Numbered from the stretch's first letter, positions 44,459 through 53,935 are shown. The stretch is DNA of 64,000 bases from Alkalithermobacter paradoxus (GCA_002029295.1 MZGW01000001.1:248001-312000), one strand, 5' to 3'. The notes: a model not told the origin generated them from the sequence alone. Numbers and translations are program-made.

Positions 44459-44955
44459 TATCCCTCTTTCTGTCTTGCATGATTTATACTATTTTTCTTA
44501 AGATAAGCATCTTCAATTTCATATCTATCTAAACCAAGCTTATTTCCTAAAGATATAAAATTTATAAAAACATTTAAGTAGTTAGATTTGCATAGTGATT
44601 TTCTGAAATTATTTATGCTATTCATAAGATCTAAGAAACAGTAAGACATATCTTTTTCATCATAAACGTCGTTAATCTTAATATCTTCAAATGATATATC
44701 ATAATACTTTAAATCAATCCCAATAGATAATATAAAATGAAGACAATCAACAAATTCTTCTAAGATAATATTCTTAGGAGAACTATTTTTAATGCTCCAA
44801 AACTTAAAGCATCTAGTTTCGTTAGCAAGCTCAGCAACTTCTACACTTAGAGCTAAGATTTTCTTTGTAAGTAAATCTTGATTATTTAAATTATGATTTT
44901 CGTTTATTTTTTCATCTAATTTCTTTTGAAGAGAATAAAGTTTGTTTAAATCCAT
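44455..44955 (-). CDS. dimeric all-alpha dUTPase (dUTPase_2 / MazG-like superfamily)
   Basis: This 166-residue helical protein has the two metal-binding helices of the all-alpha NTP pyrophosphatases: LSVEVAELANETRCFKFW (ExxE) and IILEEFVDCLHFILSIG (E-x3-D). The family hydrolyses dUTP to dUMP and pyrophosphate, keeping uracil out of DNA. The ATG at 44955 follows GAAAGGGG; the longer frame to 44997 lacks a ribosome site. It is a single-gene unit sharing a terminator with the CheX gene. Confidence 0.87.
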   Translation of the reverse strand: MDLNKLYSLQKKLDEKINENHNLNNQDLLTKKILALSVEVAELANETRCFKFWSIKNSSPKNIILEEFVDCLHFILSIGIDLKYYDISFEDIKINDVYDEKDMSYCFLDLMNSINNFRKSLCKSNYLNVFINFISLGNKLGLDRYEIEDAYLKKNSINHARQKEGY

Positions 44956-45018
44956 ATCAAAGCCCCTTTCCCATAATTTATATAAATAGTATATCAATAA
45001 AAAAATAAAAAAACATTA

Positions 45019-45048
45019 TTGACAAGGCATATACTATTAATGTATAGT
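45019..45048 (+). promoter_or_regulatory. sigma-A promoter of the rbs operon
   Basis: Perfect TTGACA (45019-45024), 18-base spacer, TATAGT (45043-45048) preceded by TG. The operator begins directly after the -10 box. Confidence 0.8.
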
Positions 45049-45081
45049 CTAGGTAAACGTTTTAGTAAAACGTTTACCTAG
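45049..45081 (+). promoter_or_regulatory. RbsR operator, 33-bp perfect palindrome
   Basis: CTAGGTAAACGTTTTA (45049-45064) and TAAAACGTTTACCTAG (45066-45081) mirror each other around a single G. Each half also holds its own AAACGTTT core, the type of site bound by LacI-family proteins. It covers the transcription start and lies 15 bases before rbsR, so repression would be autoregulatory and relieved by ribose. Confidence 0.85.
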
Positions 45082-45095
45082 GCGGAGGTAAAATA

Positions 45096-46103
45096 ATGAA
45101 GGTAACGATAAAAGACATAGCTAGATTAGCAGGAGTTTCAACTGCAACAGTTTCGAAAATTATAAATAATAAAGATGATAGCATAAGCAAAGACACGAGA
45201 GATAAAGTTATAAGAATAATGAAAGAGAGTAACTATGTTCCAAATACTATAGCTAGAAGTTTGGTAACTAAGAAAACAAAAACTATAGGTCTTGTAATAC
45301 CAGATATAGCCAATCCATTTTTTCCTGAATTAGCAAGAGGAGCTGAAGATAAGGCAAATAAGGAAGGATACAATTTAATAATATGTAATACTGATGATGA
45401 TACCGCAAAAGAAGATAGATATGTGAGTATGTTAGTTGAGAAAATGGTTGATGGAATAATATTTACGGCATCTTCTGAAAGAACGTCAGACTTTATATCT
45501 TTAAGAAATACTAAGATTCCTATAATACTAGTAGATAGAGATATAGATCTTGAAGGTATAAATGGAAAAATCACTGTAGACAATTTTATTGGAGCGTATG
45601 AAGGAACAAGGCATTTAATAGAGCAGGGTCATAAAGATGTAATATTTATAGCAGGATCTTTGAAAAGCAAAACTTCTATAGATAGATTGAATGGATATAA
45701 GAAGGCTTTACAAGACTATAGCATAGAATTTAAAGAAGAAAATGTTATAGAGGGAAGTTATAAGACTGAATGGGGATATGAAGCTGTAAGTAATTTGTTG
45801 AACAAAAAGCAAAATTTCACTGCGTTATTCTGTGCAAATGATTTGATAGCAATAGGGGCCATTAAGGCACTGAAGGAAAACGATATCAAAACACCTCAAG
45901 AGGTGGCAGTTTTGGGATTTGATGATATATATATATCAAAGCTTGTAGACCCTCAGCTTTCAACAGTTAGGCAGCCAATATATGAAATGGGATACAAATC
46001 TGTAGAAATATTAATAGATATATTAAAAAATAAATCTAGCAAAGAAAAAGATGTTGTATTAATACCTGAACTTATAATTAGGGATTCGACAGTTAAGGAG
46101 TGA
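45096..46103 (+). CDS. rbsR: ribose operon repressor RbsR (LacI family)
   Basis: This 335-residue protein has an N-terminal LacI helix-turn-helix and hinge (VTIKDIARLAGVSTATVSKI, RSLVTKKTKTIGLVIPDIAN). A periplasmic-binding-protein-like effector domain follows with FFPELARGAEDKANKEGYNL and VAVLGFDDIYISKLVDPQLS. It is the first gene of the ribose operon and sits just after the palindromic operator. GGAGG lies seven bases before the ATG. Confidence 0.95.
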   Translation: MKVTIKDIARLAGVSTATVSKIINNKDDSISKDTRDKVIRIMKESNYVPNTIARSLVTKKTKTIGLVIPDIANPFFPELARGAEDKANKEGYNLIICNTDDDTAKEDRYVSMLVEKMVDGIIFTASSERTSDFISLRNTKIPIILVDRDIDLEGINGKITVDNFIGAYEGTRHLIEQGHKDVIFIAGSLKSKTSIDRLNGYKKALQDYSIEFKEENVIEGSYKTEWGYEAVSNLLNKKQNFTALFCANDLIAIGAIKALKENDIKTPQEVAVLGFDDIYISKLVDPQLSTVRQPIYEMGYKSVEILIDILKNKSSKEKDVVLIPELIIRDSTVKE

Positions 46104-46107
46104 TAAA

Positions 46108-47022
46108 ATGAATAAAATATGTGTTATAGGAAGTTTAAATATGGATCTTGTTGTGAATGTAGATGATATGCCAAAGGTAGGACAAACTGTTATGGGTGCA
46201 AATTTTAAAAAGATTCCTGGAGGAAAAGGGGCGAATCAGGCCGTTGCTATGGCTAGATTAGGTGGAAGTGTAAATATAGTTGGGTCTGTAGGAGATGATG
46301 AATTTGGAGAAAGTCTTGTAGAATCCTTAGAAAAAGATAAGATTAACACAGATTTTATAAAGAAGAACAAAAATGTACCTACTGGAGTAGCATTGATTAC
46401 TGTTAATAAATATGGAAACAACTCAATAGTGGTTGCACCTGGAGCTAATTATAATTTAATTGCTAATGATATAGATAAATCTATAGACGCCATAAATAAT
46501 TCAGATATGGTTGTAACTCAACTTGAAATACCAATTGAAACTGTAAGGTATCTGTTGGAAATAGCTAAAACTATTGGAAAATACACAATTCTTAATCCAG
46601 CTCCAGCTACTAAATTAAGTGATGAAATAATAAAAAATGTAGATTTGCTAACTCCTAACGAAACAGAGCTAGAGATTCTAAGCGGAATAAAAATAAATAA
46701 CGAAGATGATGTAGTATTTGCAGGTAAAGAGCTTATAAAAAAGGGAGTTAAAGAGCTAATTGTTACATTAGGAGAGAACGGGGCTTTATACATAAGTGAA
46801 CAAAAAATAAAAAAGTATGAATCATTCAGAGTCAAAGCAGTAGATACAACTGCTGCAGGAGATAGTTTCACAGGTGCATTAGCGGTTGCTTTAGTTCAAA
46901 ATAAGAACATAGATGAAGCCATAGAATTTGCATCTAAAGTAGGTGCTTTGACTGTTACAAAAGAAGGAGCACAAAGCTCACTGCCTTATATAGAAGAGGT
47001 ATTAAACTTTAAGGGGGAGTAG
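46108..47022 (+). CDS. rbsK: ribokinase
   Basis: This 304-residue PfkB-family kinase has the N-terminal sugar-binding GSLNMDLVVNVDDMPKVGQT and GGKGANQAVAMARLGG, and the C-terminal ATP/anion-hole motif DTTAAGDSFTGALAVAL with the catalytic Asp. It phosphorylates ribose to ribose-5-phosphate in the cytoplasm, downstream of RbsABC uptake. It starts four bases after rbsR. Confidence 0.97.
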   Translation: MNKICVIGSLNMDLVVNVDDMPKVGQTVMGANFKKIPGGKGANQAVAMARLGGSVNIVGSVGDDEFGESLVESLEKDKINTDFIKKNKNVPTGVALITVNKYGNNSIVVAPGANYNLIANDIDKSIDAINNSDMVVTQLEIPIETVRYLLEIAKTIGKYTILNPAPATKLSDEIIKNVDLLTPNETELEILSGIKINNEDDVVFAGKELIKKGVKELIVTLGENGALYISEQKIKKYESFRVKAVDTTAAGDSFTGALAVALVQNKNIDEAIEFASKVGALTVTKEGAQSSLPYIEEVLNFKGE

Positions 47023-47025
47023 TGT

Positions 47026-47421
47026 ATGAAAAAGAGACTTTTGATAAATTCGCAAATATCTCATGTTATATCTAAAATGGGTCACACTGATATGCTTACA
47101 ATATGTGATAGTGGACTTCCGATTCCTAAAGATGTAGAAAGAATAGATATAGCTTTAAGAAAGGGAACTCCGTCATTCGTTGAAACATTAGATGCTATTT
47201 TAACAGAGTTAAAAGTTGAAGAAATTATAATAGCTAGTGAGATGAAAAATGTAAGTAACGACTTATATTGTGAAATAGTTAAGAAATTCAGTGATATAAA
47301 GATAACTTTAGTTTCTCATGAAGAATTTAAGAATATAACTAAAGAATCAATTGCTATAGTTAGGACGGGTGAATTTACTCCTTATGCTAACATAATTTTA
47401 AAATCAGGAGTAGTATTTTAA
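47026..47421 (+). CDS. rbsD: D-ribose pyranase
   Basis: This 131-residue protein has the family N-terminus [20 protein letters not shown] with the catalytic histidine in KMGHTD, and the end motif [19 protein letters not shown]. RbsD converts beta-pyranose to beta-furanose ribose, the form ribokinase uses. It lies three bases after rbsK. Confidence 0.97.
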   Translation: MKKRLLINSQISHVISKMGHTDMLTICDSGLPIPKDVERIDIALRKGTPSFVETLDAILTELKVEEIIIASEMKNVSNDLYCEIVKKFSDIKITLVSHEEFKNITKESIAIVRTGEFTPYANIILKSGVVF

Positions 47422-47433
47422 GAGGTGATATAC

Positions 47434-48927
47434 GTGGGTAAACCGATATTAGAAATGGTTGGTATAAGTAAGATATTTCCTGGAGTTAAAGCTCTTGACG
47501 GAGTGAATTTAAAGCTTCATGAAGGTAAAGTGATGGCTTTACTTGGTGAAAATGGAGCAGGTAAATCAACTTTAATGAAAATATTAAGTGGAGTATACAC
47601 AAAAGATGAGGGAGAAATATTCTACAAAGGTGAAAAGAATGAAATAAAAGGCCCTAAAGACGCTCAGGACAAAGGTATTGCTATAATACATCAGGAGCTT
47701 AACCTAATTCCTTATTTAACTATAGGAGAGAATATATTCCTGGGAAGAGAGCCTGTGAATAGGTTTGGAAAAATAGACTGGAATAAATTATATACAGATT
47801 CTAAGAATCTTCTTGAGAAACTTGGGATATCAAGAAATCCAAAAGAAGTATTAGGAAATCTTAGTATTGGTGAACAACAGATGGTAGAAATAGCAAAGGC
47901 CCTATCCCTTGATGCAAAAATCATAATAATGGATGAACCTACAGATGCTTTAACAGATAAGGAGACAGAGAGTTTATTTAAAGTTATAAATGAACTTAAG
48001 TCTGAGAATAAGGCGATAGTATATATATCACACAGATTGAAGGAAATATTTGAAATTTGTGATGAAATAACAGTTCTAAGAGATGGCAAATATGTAGGAG
48101 ATGAAAAGGTTTGCAATATAAATGAAGATAGAATAATAGAAATGATGGTAGGAAGAAAGTTAACAGAGCAGTTTCCTAAAGTTAACGTGCAAGTTAATGA
48201 AACAGTACTTGAGGTAAAAAACCTAACAAACAAGCATGTTAAGAATATAAGTTTTAAGGTAAGAGAAGGAGAAATCCTTGGAATATCAGGACTCATGGGT
48301 TCTGGAAGAACAGAACTTGCAAAAACCATATACGGAAGCATCAAAAAAGATGCAGGTGATATATATATCCGAGGGAAAAAGATAGACATAAATTGCCCTA
48401 AGAGTGCTATAAAGGCAGGTATTGCATATGTTTGTGAAGATAGAAAGTCAGAAGGATTGATATTAGGACTTTCAGTAAAGGAAAATATGACAATATCATC
48501 TTTAGATAAATTAAAAGGAAAGCTTCTTACTATAGATAAGTCCAAAGAATCAAAGGAAGTGGAAAGTTATATAAATAAAATGTCTATAAAAACTCCTAGC
48601 ATGAATCAAATTATAAAGAACCTAAGTGGAGGAAATCAACAGAAAGTTGCTATAAGCAAAGCTCTTATGACAGATCCAAAGGTTCTAATATTAGATGAAC
48701 CTACAAGAGGGGTAGATGTAGGAGCTAAAAAGGAAATATACGACTTAATTAATAAGTTTAAGAAAGAAGGAAAAGCTGTAATAATGATATCTTCTGAAAT
48801 GCCAGAAATTTTAGGTATGAGTGATAGAATCTTAGTTCTTCATGAAGGAAAGATGAGTGGAGAATTTAATATTTCAGATGCATCACAAGAAAAAATAATG
48901 AAAAGTGCAGTTGGGATGGTGGACTAA
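47434..48927 (+). CDS. rbsA: ribose ABC transporter ATP-binding protein
   Basis: This 497-residue protein has two ABC domains. The first has GENGAGKST, LSIGEQQMVEIAKAL and IIMDEPTDALTDKET; the second has a degenerate Walker A (GLMGSGRTEL) with LSGGNQQKVAISKAL and LILDEPTRGVDVGAK, the sugar-importer (CUT2) pattern. The start is the GTG at 47434, six bases after AGAGGTGA; the in-frame GTG at 47425 falls within the ribosome site. Confidence 0.97.
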   Translation: MGKPILEMVGISKIFPGVKALDGVNLKLHEGKVMALLGENGAGKSTLMKILSGVYTKDEGEIFYKGEKNEIKGPKDAQDKGIAIIHQELNLIPYLTIGENIFLGREPVNRFGKIDWNKLYTDSKNLLEKLGISRNPKEVLGNLSIGEQQMVEIAKALSLDAKIIIMDEPTDALTDKETESLFKVINELKSENKAIVYISHRLKEIFEICDEITVLRDGKYVGDEKVCNINEDRIIEMMVGRKLTEQFPKVNVQVNETVLEVKNLTNKHVKNISFKVREGEILGISGLMGSGRTELAKTIYGSIKKDAGDIYIRGKKIDINCPKSAIKAGIAYVCEDRKSEGLILGLSVKENMTISSLDKLKGKLLTIDKSKESKEVESYINKMSIKTPSMNQIIKNLSGGNQQKVAISKALMTDPKVLILDEPTRGVDVGAKKEIYDLINKFKKEGKAVIMISSEMPEILGMSDRILVLHEGKMSGEFNISDASQEKIMKSAVGMVD

Positions 48928-48929
48928 CG

Positions 48930-49862
48930 ATGGACAAAGAAAAAATGATGAAATTTAAATCTGTTATAGGTCTTATTGTATTTTCGATAATAGTTTCTTT
49001 CTTAAGCCCTAGATTCTTAACAGTTCCAAATATATTAAATGTATTAAGGCAAACATCTATAAATGCAGTAATAGCTGCAGGTATGACATTTGTAATATTG
49101 ACAGGTGGTATAGACCTTTCTGTAGGGTCAGTACTAGCATTTACAGGAGCTATATGTGCAAGTTTAATAGCCACAGGAAGCAGTGTAGTAGTATCAGTAA
49201 TAGTAGCAATTGTTATAGGTGCATTAGTTGGGGCTTTAAATGGACTAATTATAAGTAAAGGCAAAATTCAACCATTCATAGCAACACTTGCAACAATGAC
49301 TATACTTAGAGGAGCAACTTTAGTATTCACTGATGGAAAGCCAATAAGTATAGGAAGTGGAAAATCGGCTATAGTTTTTTCTAATATAGGTTCAGGACAA
49401 TTTTTAGGAGTTCCAACACCTATCTACTTAATGATACTGGTATTTTTAGTATGCTATTTTATACTAACTCAAACTAGGGTAGGAAGATATATATACGCAC
49501 TAGGAGGAAATGAAGAAGCTACAAGACTTTCAGGTATTAACACATCGAAAATCAAGGTATATGTATATTCAATAAGTGGAATACTTTCAGCAATTGCAGG
49601 GATAATCGTAACTTCAAGGTTATTTTCTGCTCAGCCTAACGCAGGATCAGGATATGAACTTGATGCTATAGCTGCAGTGGTATTAGGTGGAACAAGCCTT
49701 TCAGGAGGACAAGGTGGAATACCTGGAACTATAGTAGGAGCACTTATTATTGGTATATTAAATAATGCCTTAAATTTACTCAATGTATCATCTTATTATC
49801 AGATGATTGCTAAAGGTATAGTGATTTTAATAGCAGTATTACTAGATAGAAAACAAAAATAG
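48930..49862 (+). CDS. rbsC: ribose ABC transporter permease
   Basis: This 310-residue CUT2 permease has about 8-10 helices and the family motifs LTGGIDLSVGSVLAFTGAIC, GALVGALNGLIISKGKIQPF, ATLATMTILRGATLVFTDGK, YALGGNEEATRLSGIN and VVLGGTSLSGGQGGIPGTIV. It dimerises to form the ribose channel. It starts two bases after rbsA. Confidence 0.97.
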   Translation: MDKEKMMKFKSVIGLIVFSIIVSFLSPRFLTVPNILNVLRQTSINAVIAAGMTFVILTGGIDLSVGSVLAFTGAICASLIATGSSVVVSVIVAIVIGALVGALNGLIISKGKIQPFIATLATMTILRGATLVFTDGKPISIGSGKSAIVFSNIGSGQFLGVPTPIYLMILVFLVCYFILTQTRVGRYIYALGGNEEATRLSGINTSKIKVYVYSISGILSAIAGIIVTSRLFSAQPNAGSGYELDAIAAVVLGGTSLSGGQGGIPGTIVGALIIGILNNALNLLNVSSYYQMIAKGIVILIAVLLDRKQK

Positions 49863-49911
49863 TTATTAGGGCTATGCCTTGATATAAAATTATTACACAG
49901 GAGGAGAGAAA

Positions 49912-50814
49912 ATGAAAAAATTAATTTCAAGTTTATTGATTCTAGTTTTAGTATTAGGAACATTAGTAGGATGTACGCAAGAAAATGTTACAAAAGAAGA
50001 AGGTAAGAAAATAGGGCTTATAATATCTACATTAAGCAATCCATTCTTCGTTACTTTAAAAGAAGGTGCAGAAGCTAAAGCTAAAGAACTTGGTTATGAA
50101 ATTATAGTATTAGATTCACAAGATGATCCAGCAAGGGAACTTGCAAATGTTGAAGATTTAGTTACAAGAGGAGTTTCTCTAATACTTATAAACCCAACAG
50201 ATTCAGATGCAGTTGTAAATGCTATAAGAACAGCTAATAATGCTAACATTCCAATTATAACTTTAGATAGAGGAGCAAATGATGGAGAAGTAGTATCACA
50301 CATTGCATCAGACAATATAGCTGGTGGAAAAATGGCAGGAGAATATATACTAGAGAAACTAGGTGGAAATGGTAGCGTTGTTGAACTTGAGGGAATACCT
50401 GGAACATCTGCTGCAAGAGATAGAGGAAAAGGGTTTAATGAAGCTATAGACTCTAGTGAAATAAAAGTTGTAGCTAAACAATCTGGGGATTTTGATAGAA
50501 CAAAAGGTCTTACGGTTATGGAGAACATATTACAAGCTCAATCGGAAATAGATGCTGTATTTGCACACAATGATGAAATGGCTTTAGGAGCACTTCAGGC
50601 TATAGAAGGAAGCGGCAAAGATATATTAGTAGTAGGATTCGATGCAACTGAAGATGCTGTAAAATCAGTAAATGAAGGAAAATTAGGAGCTACAGTAGCT
50701 CAACAACCTGACAAAATAGGTGCTTTAGGAGTTGAAACTGCTGACAAAGTTATAAAAGGTGAAGTTGTGGAAAAGTTTGTTCCAGTTGAATTAAAATTAA
50801 TTGTAAAAGAATAA
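49912..50814 (+). CDS. rbsB: ribose-binding lipoprotein
   Basis: This 300-residue lipoprotein has signal peptide and lipobox GTLVGC (cysteine about 21). The ribose-binding fold shows [73 protein letters not shown] and [15 protein letters not shown]. It delivers ribose to RbsAC. The 49-base gap before it has its own AGGAGGAG site and no terminator. It is the last gene of rbsRKDACB. Confidence 0.97.
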   Translation: MKKLISSLLILVLVLGTLVGCTQENVTKEEGKKIGLIISTLSNPFFVTLKEGAEAKAKELGYEIIVLDSQDDPARELANVEDLVTRGVSLILINPTDSDAVVNAIRTANNANIPIITLDRGANDGEVVSHIASDNIAGGKMAGEYILEKLGGNGSVVELEGIPGTSAARDRGKGFNEAIDSSEIKVVAKQSGDFDRTKGLTVMENILQAQSEIDAVFAHNDEMALGALQAIEGSGKDILVVGFDATEDAVKSVNEGKLGATVAQQPDKIGALGVETADKVIKGEVVEKFVPVELKLIVKE

Positions 50815-50822
50815 TGTGAAAG

Positions 50823-50852
50823 AAGCTACCGAAAATTTTCGGTGGCTTTTGT
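50823..50852 (+). terminator. intrinsic terminator of the rbs operon
   Basis: AAGCTACCGAAA pairs with TTTCGGTGGCTT (one G-U), closing a tight AT loop, with TTTTG after it. Confidence 0.8.
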
Positions 50853-51013
50853 ATTTGATGGCAACATTTTATGAAAAAACTTGCTGATTACCAGATTATA
50901 TGGTAAAATAATGCAAATAACGTATAAAAAATAGCGTAAGAAATGGAAATTTAGGAATAAAACATATAATCGACTTCATATAATAAGGTATCAAAATAAA
51001 AAGGAGAGTTAAT

Positions 51014-51259
51014 ATGTTATTACACCACCTTGTAGATGCAAGAAAAAGGTCTTGCACTGATCCAATAAATTTATTACAATCATTATTCGATGAATACAGA
51101 TGTGGACTAATAGAAATATTAGTCGATTTTGTAGACGAAGTAAAAACAATAGAGGATTTTTCTTTGGATCAAGGTTTTGAATGTGAAGTCGTTGAAAGAG
51201 AAGATGGATTTTCAGTACTGCTTAAAAGAGATCAAAATTTTTTCTTAGAAGTTTTATAA
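51014..51259 (+). CDS. hypothetical acidic 81-residue protein
   Basis: This is a compact acidic protein (LLQSLFDEYRCGLIEILVDF, VVEREDGFSVLLKRDQNFFL) with predicted alpha then beta structure and two to three cysteines. It has no signal or membrane segment. AAAGGAGAG lies six bases before the ATG. It has its own promoter candidate (TTGCTG 50881-50886, TAAAAT 50904-50909, 17-base spacer) and its own terminator, so it is a real monocistronic gene. I do not recognise the family. Confidence 0.7.
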   Translation: MLLHHLVDARKRSCTDPINLLQSLFDEYRCGLIEILVDFVDEVKTIEDFSLDQGFECEVVEREDGFSVLLKRDQNFFLEVL

Positions 51260-51295
51260 AAGCTACTTTAAACATTTGTTTAAGGTAGCTTTTTT
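51258..51295 (+). terminator. intrinsic terminator
   Basis: A long stem with core AGCTACTTTAAAC/GTTTAAGGTAGCT ends in TTTTTT directly after the small gene at 51014. Confidence 0.88.
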
Positions 51296-51402
51296 CAGTG
51301 TAAAAAAGAGGTTAAAAAATACAAAAATGTTTAATCTATATAATCTTAATATAATATTATTTATAGTAAGAACAAAATTTACTATAAATGGTGGGGTGAG
51401 GT

Positions 51403-51711
51403 ATGTTTAACAAAATTTATGAAAAAGGAGAATTTATAGTATTTCCTATCAAAAAGGGCTACGTTGCCTACAATATGAATAAGGAATTTGAAGAAGGACA
51501 TACCCATTTAAAAAATTTTAATGCGGCTAAAACAGCAATAGATTTAGTAGCTAATAAAAAGATACCCAAAACCACAAACTGCTATTATCTAAAGAGCTTA
51601 ATAAGATTAGCACAAGATCCAAAATATATAGAAGAAATACAAAATCTTATTGATGTAAGAAAAAGAAAAGGAGAAAAGAAAAAATATTATAACTGCCCTG
51701 CTTACAGATAA
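51403..51711 (+). CDS. hypothetical 102-residue basic protein
   Basis: The protein (YEKGEFIVFPIKKGYVAYNM, HTHLKNFNAAKTAIDLVANK, KTTNCYYLKSLIRLAQDPKY) is basic and cytoplasmic, with a beta-rich start and helical end and a Tyr/Cys-containing tail. GGTGGGGTG lies just before the ATG. The family is unknown to me. It lies between the small gene at 51014 and the SIMPL protein, all in the same direction with separate leaders. Confidence 0.7.
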   Translation: MFNKIYEKGEFIVFPIKKGYVAYNMNKEFEEGHTHLKNFNAAKTAIDLVANKKIPKTTNCYYLKSLIRLAQDPKYIEEIQNLIDVRKRKGEKKKYYNCPAYR

Positions 51712-51778
51712 CAAAACATAATATGAAAACTCATGCATATAATTTATGTATAAACTATTGTAAGGCGGGGATAAATGT

Positions 51779-52438
51779 ATGAATTTTTATTATCCAAAGT
51801 ATAATAGAAGCTGTTACAAAGATACATGTAATACAATGACGGTTCAAGGAAAAGCAAGTGTGTATGCAAGACCAGATATGGCTACTATAAACATAGGGGT
51901 AAGCACAGAAAGTAAAGATGCACAGCTTGCACAAAGAGAAAATGCAGTAAAATCTAATAAGGTTGTAAATGATATAAAAAAACTAGGAATAAAAGAAGAG
52001 GATATTAGAACAATATCATATTCTATAGATAGAAAATATGAATTCATAGATAACAAACAGGAATTTGTAGGATATGAAGTTAGAAATATTTTTAGGGTAA
52101 CAATAAGAGATTTAGATTTAATAGGAAAAGTAATTGATGTATCGGTACAAAATGGAGCTAATATAGTAGATAGTATAAATTTCTCACTTTCAAAACCAGA
52201 TATTTATTATAAAAAGGCGTTAAATGAAGCAGCTCAAGATGCAAAGTCAAAGGCAAGAGAAATAGCTAGAGCGTTTGAAGTTCAGCTTAATAGAACACCT
52301 ATTAGTATAACTGAACAGAGCTTTGGTATTTCTAGGCAAGAAACGTATTCATTAAAATTAGCAAGTGATACTACACATATAGAAGCAGGACAATTAGAAA
52401 TCGTTGCAAGTATGTCTGTAATTTTTTCATATTCTTAA
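51779..52438 (+). CDS. SIMPL (DUF541) domain protein
   Basis: In this 219-residue protein, residues 18-219 match the SIMPL/DUF541 family: TMTVQGKASVYARPDMATIN, IGVSTESKDAQLAQRENAVK and NGANIVDSINFSLSKPD. Related proteins include BP26 and Gram-negative periplasmic YggE. Here there is no signal peptide; the N-terminus NFYYPKYNRSCYKDTCNT is short, polar and has two cysteines, so the protein may be cytoplasmic or a spore-surface protein. Function unknown. GGCGGGG lies upstream. Confidence 0.88.
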   Translation: MNFYYPKYNRSCYKDTCNTMTVQGKASVYARPDMATINIGVSTESKDAQLAQRENAVKSNKVVNDIKKLGIKEEDIRTISYSIDRKYEFIDNKQEFVGYEVRNIFRVTIRDLDLIGKVIDVSVQNGANIVDSINFSLSKPDIYYKKALNEAAQDAKSKAREIARAFEVQLNRTPISITEQSFGISRQETYSLKLASDTTHIEAGQLEIVASMSVIFSYS

Positions 52439-52466
52439 AAACCACTATACTCATAGTGGTTTTTTG
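52437..52466 (+). terminator. intrinsic terminator
   Basis: AAAAACCACTAT pairs with ATAGTGGTTTTT around a short ACTC loop, followed by further Ts. Confidence 0.88.
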
Positions 52467-52483
52467 ATTAGGAGATGGGTATA

Positions 52484-53635
52484 TTGGAAGAAATATTGAA
52501 GATTTTAGAAAAAGAATATCACAATTATTTAGATATGTTAAAGTCCTTGGTAAACGTAGATTCTGGCAGCTCAAATATTTTGGGAGTAAATAAAGTATTA
52601 GAAATAATACAAAATAAATTCAAACAGCTTGGTGGGAATTACGAAATTCAAATAATACCCCAAAAGAAATGTGGAAATCATATTGTAATAAATAGAAAAG
52701 GAAGTATATTTGGGAAGATTCTACTTTTGGGTCATATGGATACCGTTTTTCAGGATGGAACAGTACAAAAAAGGCCATTTAAGATAGAAGGTGATAAGGC
52801 TTTTGGGCCAGGAATAATAGATATGAAAGCTGGTATAACATCTATTTACTTTGCATTGAAAGTAATAGATATTCTATACAAAGATGATGTAAAGACAATA
52901 CAGATGATATTCAATTCTGATGAAGAAATAAGCTCTATATACTCAAGAGAACTTATAGAGAATCTATCAAAAGACTGTGATTGTGTCCTTGTATTAGAAG
53001 CAGGTAGGCACAATGGTGATGTTGTAACATCTAGAAAGGGAACAGGAAAGTATAAAATAAGGATAAAGGGAAAAGCCTCTCATGCAGGTGGAAATCTAAA
53101 AAAAGGAGCAAACTCTATAATAGAGCTTTGTCATAAGTTAATACAAATATCAAATCTTACAGACTATGAAACAGGAACAACTGTAAATGTAGGCTTAATA
53201 AAAGGGGGAAGTGCATCTAATACAGTTCCTGCATATAGTGATTCAGTTATAGATGTAAGAATATGTACATTAGAAGAGGCACAAAAAATAGATGAAAATA
53301 TAAGAAAAATAGCTAATGAGATATACATAAAGGGAACAAGTACAATTGTTGAAGGTGGAATAAAAAGACCACCCATGGAAAGAAAAGAGGAGAATGTAAA
53401 ATTATATGAAATAGCAAAAAGAATAGGTGAAGAATTAGGAATGTCTATAGGTCAAGCATCTACAGGTGGTGGATCAGATGCTAATTTTACAAGTGCACTT
53501 GGAATACCAACATTAGATGGATTAGGTCCAACAGGTGGTGGAGTTCACACAGAAGATGAATATATTAACTTAAATAGTATAGTTCCAAGAACTGCTTTGC
53601 TAACAAAGTTAATAAAAGTATTGTCTGAGAACTAA
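52484..53635 (+). CDS. M20-family metallopeptidase (carboxypeptidase G2-like)
   Basis: This 383-residue zinc peptidase shows all dinuclear-site motifs: LLGHMDTVFQDG (His and catalytic Asp), GPGIIDMKAGITS (bridging Asp), FNSDEEISS (catalytic Glu and ligand), VLEAGR and GGGVHTEDEY (last His). GKASHAGGNLKKGANSI marks the dimerisation domain insertion. It probably removes C-terminal glutamate or splits dipeptides. The TTG at 52484 is preferred, nine bases after AGGAG; the ATG at 52475 touches that site. No partner gene is evident. Confidence 0.92.
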   Translation: MEEILKILEKEYHNYLDMLKSLVNVDSGSSNILGVNKVLEIIQNKFKQLGGNYEIQIIPQKKCGNHIVINRKGSIFGKILLLGHMDTVFQDGTVQKRPFKIEGDKAFGPGIIDMKAGITSIYFALKVIDILYKDDVKTIQMIFNSDEEISSIYSRELIENLSKDCDCVLVLEAGRHNGDVVTSRKGTGKYKIRIKGKASHAGGNLKKGANSIIELCHKLIQISNLTDYETGTTVNVGLIKGGSASNTVPAYSDSVIDVRICTLEEAQKIDENIRKIANEIYIKGTSTIVEGGIKRPPMERKEENVKLYEIAKRIGEELGMSIGQASTGGGSDANFTSALGIPTLDGLGPTGGGVHTEDEYINLNSIVPRTALLTKLIKVLSEN

Positions 53636-53759
53636 ACTATCAAAAAAATACTATTTATTTGATATAAAAATTGTTTAAATAGATAAATTATGGTAATAAA
53701 TAAAAATGAATAATAATAACAAAAATTATTAAAAATAGTTTAATGAGGAGGAATTTAAA

Positions 53760-53921
53760 ATGCAAAAATACGTATGTGTAGTATGTGGTTATGTGTATGA
53801 TCCAGAATTAGGAGATCCAGATAACGGTGTAGCAGAGGGAACTCCTTGGGAAAATGTTCCTGAAGACTGGTTATGTCCATTATGTGGAGTAGGAAAGGAT
53901 CAATTTGAACCAGAAAAATAA
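53760..53921 (+). CDS. rubredoxin
   Basis: This 53-residue rubredoxin has iron-binding cysteines 6, 9, 39 and 42 in [20 protein letters not shown] and [17 protein letters not shown]. It carries one electron at a single Fe(Cys)4 site in the cytoplasm. GAGGAGG lies eight bases before the ATG. The hcp gene follows 14 bases later with its own AAAGGAGG site, so rubredoxin is the likely electron donor to this Hcp and possibly to the superoxide reductase at 8984. Confidence 0.97.
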   Translation: MQKYVCVVCGYVYDPELGDPDNGVAEGTPWENVPEDWLCPLCGVGKDQFEPEK

Positions 53922-53935
53922 AAGGAGGATTACGA

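Noticed and set aside
47712..48545. Long open frame of 277 codons on the minus strand inside rbsA
   Set aside because: It lies antisense to a clear ABC ATPase, has no ribosome site or known motif, and its Ser/Ile/Leu-rich composition is that of a mirrored AT-rich gene.
53638..53664. TATCAAA/TTTGATA inverted repeat after the M20 peptidase as a terminator or operator
   Set aside because: The stem is short and purely A/T, the loop is long, and there is no T tract of note.
53636..53759. A second CRP/FNR-type site before rubredoxin-hcp
   Set aside because: I searched this gap by eye for GTGA-N6-TCAC and close variants and found none.
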